NCBI RefSeq assembly: GCF_028372415.1 | Contig: NC_092879.1 | Span: 100,727,828 to 100,791,827, forward strand | DNA: 64,000 bases | From: Notamacropus eugenii | Taxonomy: Eukaryota > Chordata > Mammalia > Diprotodontia > Macropodidae | Direction: 5' to 3' | Shown here: positions 58,061 to 64,000 of the stretch, one piece after another | How positions within the stretch are numbered: the first letter of the stretch is position 1 | Layout of the letters: every line of letters starts with the position of its first letter | The notes under the pieces: model-generated | Told to the model about the DNA's origin: nothing | Databases searched by the model: none | What the model saw: the letters and a program-made list of their open reading frames with translations, nothing else | Made by a program: the position numbers and the translations under genes

Positions 58061-58300
58061 GGTAGCAAGATGGTACCACAGTGCATAGGGCATTGGCAGG
58101 AGCTGGAGTCAGGAAGACCCAAATTCAAATCCAGCCTCAGACATTTCTGAGCTGTGTGACCCTGGGCAAGACACTTAACTGCTGCCTCGGTTTCTTTATC
58201 CATAAAATGGGTTGTTGTAAGGATAAAATAAAATAATATTAGGAAGCACTAAGCACAGGACCTGGCATATAGTAGGTTCTAAATAAATGCTTGTTAAAAA
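58061..58300 (+). mobile_element. Near full-length MIR/CORE-SINE, sense
   Basis: GGTAGCAAGATGGTACCACA, GAGTCAGGAAGACCCAAATT, GTGACCCTGGGCAAGACACT, then TAGTAGGTTCTAAATAAATG. Confidence 0.92.
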
Positions 58301-58799
58301 GTTATTCCCTGCGAGGGTGTGACATTTGAGGATGCTGTCTGGGAGAAGCCAGCCAGGGCCATGGCACATGATTACTGGGTGAAGGGAATGGGAAGGTGGA
58401 AAGTGGAGGCTTGGAGCATTGACCCCTCAAGCTTTTCTTCTCTTTCTCTCCTTTCCAATATCTCCTCATTCCCTGGCTCCTTCCCTGATGCCTGCGGGCA
58501 TTCCCAGGTCTTCAGCCAGTCATCCCCTCAAGCTGTTGTCCTTTATCTCTCCTCCCTTCCTAAGTCAGACACCTAGAAAAGGACCTCTCAATAGATCTTC
58601 TCCATTTCCTCACCTCCCACTCACTTCTCTACCCTTTGCCATCCACCTTTCAAACCAATTGTTTGACTAAATCTGTCCCACAATCCTCAATGATCTTTTT
58701 TCTACTTTTTCTCAGGCCTGTTTTTTGTGTTTTTTTTGATGGGGGAGGGGGCTCAGTCTCAACTCAGTCTGGCAGGAGTGGTAAGTTCATGGAGGTAAG

Positions 58800-60270
58800 C
58801 CATCTGAACTCATATGGAAAGGTCAAGGTTACAGTAGTCCTTGAAAGCTCAGTAGAGGAATCTGAGCTTTACCTCCCAGGTAGTAGTGAGCCACTAAGGG
58901 CTGCCACAGGCATGAGTGGAAGGGTAGGTGGCTGAGGAGGGCACACAAGGATCTGCAACTAAGAAGCATGCCCCAAATGGGAAGCTGAGCTCAAAAGGAT
59001 ATGGGGCTACTCTGGGGTAATGTTAACAGAGTGAAGGAAAGTACAGGAGGAGTGTGGATTAAGGTTCATCGGGGAGGTGACTCATGTGTCGTGGATGACA
59101 GGAAAAAAAGAATGTTGTGGATGCTCTTGGCAGTGAGGAAGTATTTGATTGCGGATTCTATTGTGCGGGGGTGGGGATCCTTGACAAGAAGGATGCCAGC
59201 TAGTGTATTCACGTCAGGCCCAAGCTGGCTACTAGATAGTGAATGAAAAATACTGCAGCTATGAAAGAGAGAAGATTTGGGACCTGATTGGACATGAGAG
59301 GTGAGTGAAGGAGAGGGCAGAGGAAAAGATAACTCCAAGGTTACACTGAGAGGAGACAGGATGAATGGCGGGGCTCTAGACAGAAAAAGAAAAGGCAGAA
59401 TGAGGAATTGGTTTCTGGAGAAAGAGATAATGAGCTTGGGTTGAGACACGCTGCGGGGAGAGGCAGGTGCTGGAGATATGAGTCTGAGGCATGAATGTGA
59501 GGTCATCGGCGTAGCAGGGTTAATGAAGTCATGGGAATGAACTAGTTGCCAAGGGAGATACTCAGAGGGCCAAGAACTGAACTGTGGGGACTGTGCACAT
59601 GAAGGGGATGGGAAATAGGGAACAGTTGGTCAAAGAGGCCAGCAGAAAAGTAGTGGGAACAGAGATGATATGCTCCAAGGAAACAAAACAAAACACACAC
59701 ACCCAAGCAAACACAAAATTTATGAGCAAGGCACCAATAGCTGGGGGTCATGAATGGCCTCATGGAGGAGACGGAACAACCTGGGGATTTTAAGAGGCAA
59801 GTGAGGCAGGAGTGCATTCCTGTAGGTAGCCACTGCAAAGGCATGGAGATGTGAGGGACGGCGTAAAGACCAGTTTGTCTGGACCATGGAGTCAGATAGT
59901 GAAGGGAGGGAGTTGAGAGAGGGAAACCAAGGAGGTGGTTGTTGTAATCATCTCGGGTAGCTAGATGAGTAGGAGGCTGCTGCTGGTGAGGGGCATTTCA
60001 AATTTTGGCTCTTATCAATGGTACAATTTCAAGAGATAGTGAGGTATTGGGGATGGCCTTATTGATGGATGGCTGATGGGAGTGAGCCAGAAAAGGAAGA
60101 CAAAGAGCCACATGGTCACATGATATGAGGAATCAACATCAGGATGATGACAGCAGAAGAAGTGAGGAGGAAAGTCCAGAGCTAAAGTCACCAAAGGAGC
60201 AGCCAGGAGGGAAGGGGAGCTCAGGGAATGCTTCCAAGGAGAGAGAGACCCGCATTTGGGCTGGAACAAG
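58800..60270 (-). mobile_element. L2 LINE fragments, antisense, gapped
   Basis: Scattered L2 landmarks in reverse: GTGAGCCACTAAGGGCTGCC, AAAGATAACTCCAAGGTTAC, GAGATAATGAGCTTGGGTTG, TGGGAATGAACTAGTTGCCA, and at 59,800 GTGCATTCCTGTAGGTAGCC. It probably represents more than one insertion. Confidence 0.6.
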
Positions 60271-60819
60271 TAAATGGAGGTAATGGTGCTTTAGAATCGG
60301 ACCCAACAGAGTCACAGGGGTGCAGCACCAGGGATGAGCAGGCTAGCATTCAGGGCATGGCTAAGACAAGGACATGAATGGTGTGTGGTAGACACAGTGG
60401 ACAGGAAGCAGGACGCAGACTTCCAAGTCTAGTCATGCCCCACCCCACTTGAATGTTCATTTCCAATCCTTTGGAAGGCTCCTTAAATACTAGAACAAAG
60501 CAAAACACTAGTGCTGGCAGAGGGACCATGTCTAGCATCTAGGCAAGAGTTGGCCCCCTTTGAACACCAAGGGTTTTCAAGTTGGCATGTATACAACTCT
60601 ACTGTTGAGCTTCCAGGTGGAGGGCACCATTGCCAATTCTGCTTAATAGTCAACCCACGTAAGGCAGCTTGTTTGGTTTCATTGTCCTGGAGTACCCTAA
60701 CTTTCTTCCCATCCCCCACAGGTCAATTTCCCAAGCACCTTTAGAATCTAGGCCTGGCACCATTATACTTCATGGGATAGCAAAATGGACAGGAATACAC
60801 CTTATATACAGCTTGTGTG

Positions 60820-61080
60820 GCACAGTGGATAAAGTGCTGGGTGGGCCTGGAGTCAGAAAGACCTGAGTTCAAATCTGGCTTCAGATACTTACTAGCTCTG
60901 TGACCCTGGGCAAGTCACTTAACCTCTATTTGCCTCAGTTTCCTCATCTGTAAAATGGGAATAACCATAGCATGTTCCTTGTAGGGTTGTTGTGAGGATC
61001 AAATGAGATCATATTGTTAAAAAAAGTGCATAGCATACATGCCTGGCACATAGTAGGTGCTCTAGAAATGCTTATTCCCT
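60820..61080 (+). mobile_element. Full-length MIR/CORE-SINE, sense
   Basis: GTGTGGCACAGTGGATAAAG, GACCTGAGTTCAAATCTGGC, TGTGACCCTGGGCAAGTCAC, CCTCATCTGTAAAATGGG and CTGGCACATAGTAGGTGCTC. Complete and well preserved. Confidence 0.95.
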
Positions 61081-61084
61081 TCCT

Positions 61085-61350
61085 CCTCTGGTTGTTGTGT
61101 TCGTCCTTCTTTCCCGAAGAAGACCACACCATCAGAGAAATGATGACATGACTTGCACTTGACTTTGTTTTCAGTGAGGGAGGGCTGTGCGGGTCACCAG
61201 CCTCACTTCTCCTCCACAGCCATCTGAATCCAGTGACTTGATATTCCTCAGGATGACTGGAGATGACCCAGGATGCACTAAGAGACCTTGGCCCCTTTAG
61301 GCCAAGGTCTTTGCAGGCACTCACTTAGGGTGAGGTAACGCCCATTCATT
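61085..61350. mobile_element. Unassigned interspersed element (recalled from marsupial DNA)
   Basis: A discrete block with CGAAGAAGACCACACCATCA, GAAATGATGACATGACTTGC, AGTGAGGGAGGGCTGTGCGG, and CCTTGGCCCCTTTAGGCCAA, flanked by a SINE. I recall close relatives in other marsupial sequence but cannot name the family. It has no open frame. Confidence 0.5.
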
Positions 61351-61439
61351 GAATAGGCCTGACCCTGCCATTCAGTGTCCAGGGGAGCGAATAGAAGGCA
61401 GCTGGGGACTAAAGAGGACCACTGGCCAAATGGGATGAT

Positions 61440-61725
61440 TAAAGAAGGAAAGCAAACCTAGGTGCCTGCTGGGAGAACTGTCCTAGGTGCTGGGAGAGCT
61501 CCTAGCTTTAAGACACAATCCCTATCCTCCACAAGGCTCCAGTCTAGTAAGAGGAAATGGCATAAACACAGAGACCTAGAATGCCCAACAGCCCATGATA
61601 ATTGCAGAGGGAAGAGAGCTGCAGGAGGTCAGAGGTGGAAGGTCACTTCCCAAGAGAGGTGGGAGAGAAGGCTTTCACTGTCATGGAGCTTTGAACAGGC
61701 CTGGAGCAGAGTCTGGTTTTCAGTT
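61440..61725 (-). mobile_element. L2 3' part, antisense
   Basis: TGTCCTAGGTGCTGGGAGAG, ACAATCCCTATCCTCCACAA, then GGTGGGAGAGAAGGCTTTC. Confidence 0.6.
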
Positions 61726-61989
61726 TTATGATCTGACAAAGCTTAGTCAAAGATGGAGTAAAGTGGAAAACATGGTCATGAAGCTTTAGCTTGGATACTT
61801 TACTGGGCTTTGGGCACTTGTCTTCTTTGCCTTTTAGTTGTCATGAGCAACCCTGACTCAGCAGGTGCTTAGGAAACATCTGCTGAGCTCCAAAGGGAGC
61901 TTGAGTCACTGCTGTGGCCACAGCTGTCTGAGAAGACAGGAGCTGCCATTGTGCCTAACTCTGGTGGCAGGCCATTGGTGGGGGGGAGG

Positions 61990-62145
61990 GGAATACAGAG
62001 GAGGAACAGAGGCTGAGAGAGGCCAAGACTTTCCCAGGAACACAGAGCTAGTAGGTATGAGAGGCAGGATTGGAACTCGGGGCTCTTCTGACTTCAAGAA
62101 CAGCACGCCTCCCACTACACCATGTTGCCATGGCTTGGAGGAGGC
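61990..62145 (-). mobile_element. MIR-type SINE, antisense
   Basis: ACAGAGGCTGAGAGAGGCCA, ACACAGAGCTAGTAGGTATG, then CTCCCACTACACCATGTTGC. Confidence 0.75.
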
Positions 62146-62589
62146 ACTGGCATACAGCTTAGTCTCTGTCTTCCCTCCTACTATAGGCCCTTTCTCCTGT
62201 GGTTAAATGAGGACAAGGCATCAGCCTTGGCCTACACTTGAAGGCAGAACAGCCCTGGGCTGTGGCAGAGACTTCAGACTGGAGACCAGCTTCCAGCCAA
62301 ACTGATGATCCAGGGAGCAGGGATGGCCTCAGTGGGAGCCAAAAGGACTCAAGGGTTACTTTCTTTGATACAGAGTCAGGGGACAAGAATTCTAAGTGTT
62401 GGTGAGCAAGGTAAAGAATCATCTTTAAAAATCTCCTTTTATCCAGAATGTTCTCTTCGGCAGCTCTTAGGTCACACCTGGGAAGTGCTGGGGCCATCTC
62501 TGCTCCCTGGAACATCAGTGTGACTTTCCTTACAGTCCAGCTCTCATAGCCCCACATTGCTACTGAGTGGGGTATCCTGAAAACCTAGA

Positions 62590-63420
62590 GAAGAGATGAT
62601 CAAAGGACAAAGAGCGATCCCACCAAGAAGAATGAGCACTGGATCTGGCACCTCCAAGATCTCTTTGAAGACAGCAGTTTCAGTGGAATGACGAGGTTGG
62701 CAGATGGGTTGGAAGGAGTTAAGAAAAAGGTGAGATGAGGAAGTTGGAGCACCTACTGGCCTTTTCAAGGACGTTAGCTACAAAGAGCAGAAGAGATATG
62801 GGACAATAGTGAGTGGGGATGCAAGGGTCAAGTGAGGGGTTTTTTCCCAGGATGGGGAAGACCTGGACATGTTAGGCAGCAGTCAGGAAGGGACCAGGAA
62901 GCAGGGAAAGATTGAAGATGAGTGAGTGAGAGAGAGAGGATGATGGGGAGGGGAATCTATTGGAGGGGATGTGATGGAATGGGGTTGCTTGTGCTGTTAG
63001 AGAGGAGGATAGCCTTGGTAAGGAGTAAGGCCACCTCTTCATGTGAGACAGGGGTGATGGAGGAGATGGTAGGAGATGAGGAAGAGGGGAGAAGGGGCAG
63101 CTTACAGTAAAACATGAAGGAACGTTCTCAGCTGAGAGAAAGGAGGAGGTTTGAGGAGGGGTGAAAAGGTTTGGAAGAGTCTCCGCAGAGAGTGGGGGAG
63201 CAAACTAATAAGCAAGGATTGCCTAGCAGTAGTAAGGACCCAGGTGAAGTTGTGTAACAGAAATGTGCGGTGGACCCAGTTAGAATGGTTGTATAATTTT
63301 CTTCATTTAGTAGCAGGAGTGGAGATGATGAATGCTGGGAGTGATCCAAGGCTGAGGCTTGGCTGGGCATAATGGCAGCTATGATAAGGGGTCGAGGCAT
63401 CAAGAAAGGAGGTAAGCAGA
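62590..63420 (-). mobile_element. L2 LINE internal part, antisense
   Basis: GCACTGGATCTGGCACCTCC, AGACAGCAGTTTCAGTGGAA, then the block shared with 10.5-10.8 kb (AAGGTTTGGAAGAG, GGTGGACCCAGTTAGAATGG). Confidence 0.75.
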
Positions 63421-63444
63421 GTGCCAGGGCTAGGAGGTACAGCA

Positions 63445-63565
63445 GAAAGGATGTGGTCTAATCATCTCATCCCAAGGAAGAAACTGAGACTCCCAGTGTG
63501 AGTGAAATACATGGCTGAGAACTGACAGGTGTGTAATCAGAACTCAGTTCTTTGGACTCCCTCCC
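63445..63565 (-). mobile_element. MIR fragment, antisense
   Basis: CATCCCAAGGAAGAAACTGA, then TAATCAGAACTCAGTTCTTT. Confidence 0.55.
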
Positions 63566-63599
63566 ACTGATGAGCTTCTGCTTCTTCCCCAGGAAAAGA

Positions 63600-64000
63600 T
63601 GCAATGCTTGCTGTCTACATGCAAGGCCCTGTGCTTAGGACTGAGGACTCAAATGCAACAAGGCAGAGACCACAACATCCCAGAGCTCATCAAACTGAGT
63701 TGACCTTTACATAGACTTTCACCCTGGTAAGGTAGGCAGAGCAAGTCTTCTTAGCCCTGTTGTTATCTCAAGGCCCCCAGATCCCGCTGCCTCTCAGGAC
63801 CTGTCTGGAGCAGGATGGGCCCTCTCAGGTCATCTGCCCCAATCCCCGCTTGCCTTGTCAGGGATTGACTCATTTCTGCATTTAGCAAATGTGAGGTCAC
63901 CAGCTCTGCCAAGTGCTGTGAGGCTCTTAAAGGATATGACCTAGTCCCAGGTCTTGAGGACCTAGTGGGCTAGCAAGAGATAGAAGGAAAGTGGACAAGC
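63600..64000 (-). mobile_element. L2 3' end fragments, antisense, at the window edge
   Basis: AAGGCCCTGTGCTTAGGACT at the left, and CAAGTGCTGTGAGGCTC / GACCTAGTCCCAGGTCTTGA at the right, fit reversed L2 ends. Confidence 0.5.

Larger units (their letters stand above)
41250..64000 (-). other. EDA: EDA intron 2 (3' portion, runs off the window)
   Basis: No sequence resembling EDA exon 2 (the FFFPDEKPYSEEES and RRVRRNKR region) was found up to the right edge, so at least 22.7 kb of intron 2 is inside. The human intron is also very long. Content is repeats plus unassigned single-copy stretches, listed separately. Confidence 0.75.

Noticed and set aside
41250-64000. EDA exon 2 or exon 1
   Set aside because: No frame or splice-flanked block with the furin region or the membrane anchor was found.

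Overview
This window is vertebrate nuclear DNA, almost certainly from a marsupial X chromosome. It has split genes with GT/AG introns, no operons, and a heavy load of old L2, CR1/L3 and MIR-type repeats. It also carries L1 3' ends, tRNA-headed CORE-SINE copies and an RTE-tailed SINE of the kind I know from marsupials. Two host genes can be reconstructed exon by exon. Both are neighbours on the conserved therian X (human Xq13.1), where they are also adjacent and convergent.

Layout. 1-8,900: no gene, only repeats, including a possible LTR fossil near the start. 9,012-19,388 (+): AWAT2, a complete 7-exon wax/acyl alcohol acyltransferase of the DGAT2 family (332 codons), with its poly(A) signal at 19,693. 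Its 5.8 kb first intron is mostly L2 and L1 antisense, and intron 4 holds a CR1/L3 copy. 19,700-26,690: about 7 kb of intergenic DNA between two converging 3' ends, made of L2, CR1/L3 and a nested L1 insertion. 26,695-41,249 (-): the 3' part of EDA (ectodysplasin A), with exons 3-8, the collagen-like stretch, the whole TNF domain and a roughly 4.1 kb 3' UTR. 41,250-64,000: the interior of EDA intron 2. It is repeat-rich with no further exon found; exons 1 and 2 must lie beyond the right edge.

Biology. AWAT2 makes wax esters in the ER of sebaceous and meibomian gland cells. EDA is the TNF-family ligand that drives the development of hair, teeth and skin glands. The two are linked by position and by the skin-appendage theme, but nothing in the sequence shows shared control.

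The most interesting observations are two. First, the 6-nt tandem splice donor that makes EDA-A1 versus EDA-A2 is intact. Second, this exon 7 is flanked in the pre-mRNA by a long (CA)n upstream and a longer (UG)n downstream, which could pair around it. I found no undescribed gene system. No annotation search was possible, so repeat families are assigned by remembered consensus and their edges are approximate.
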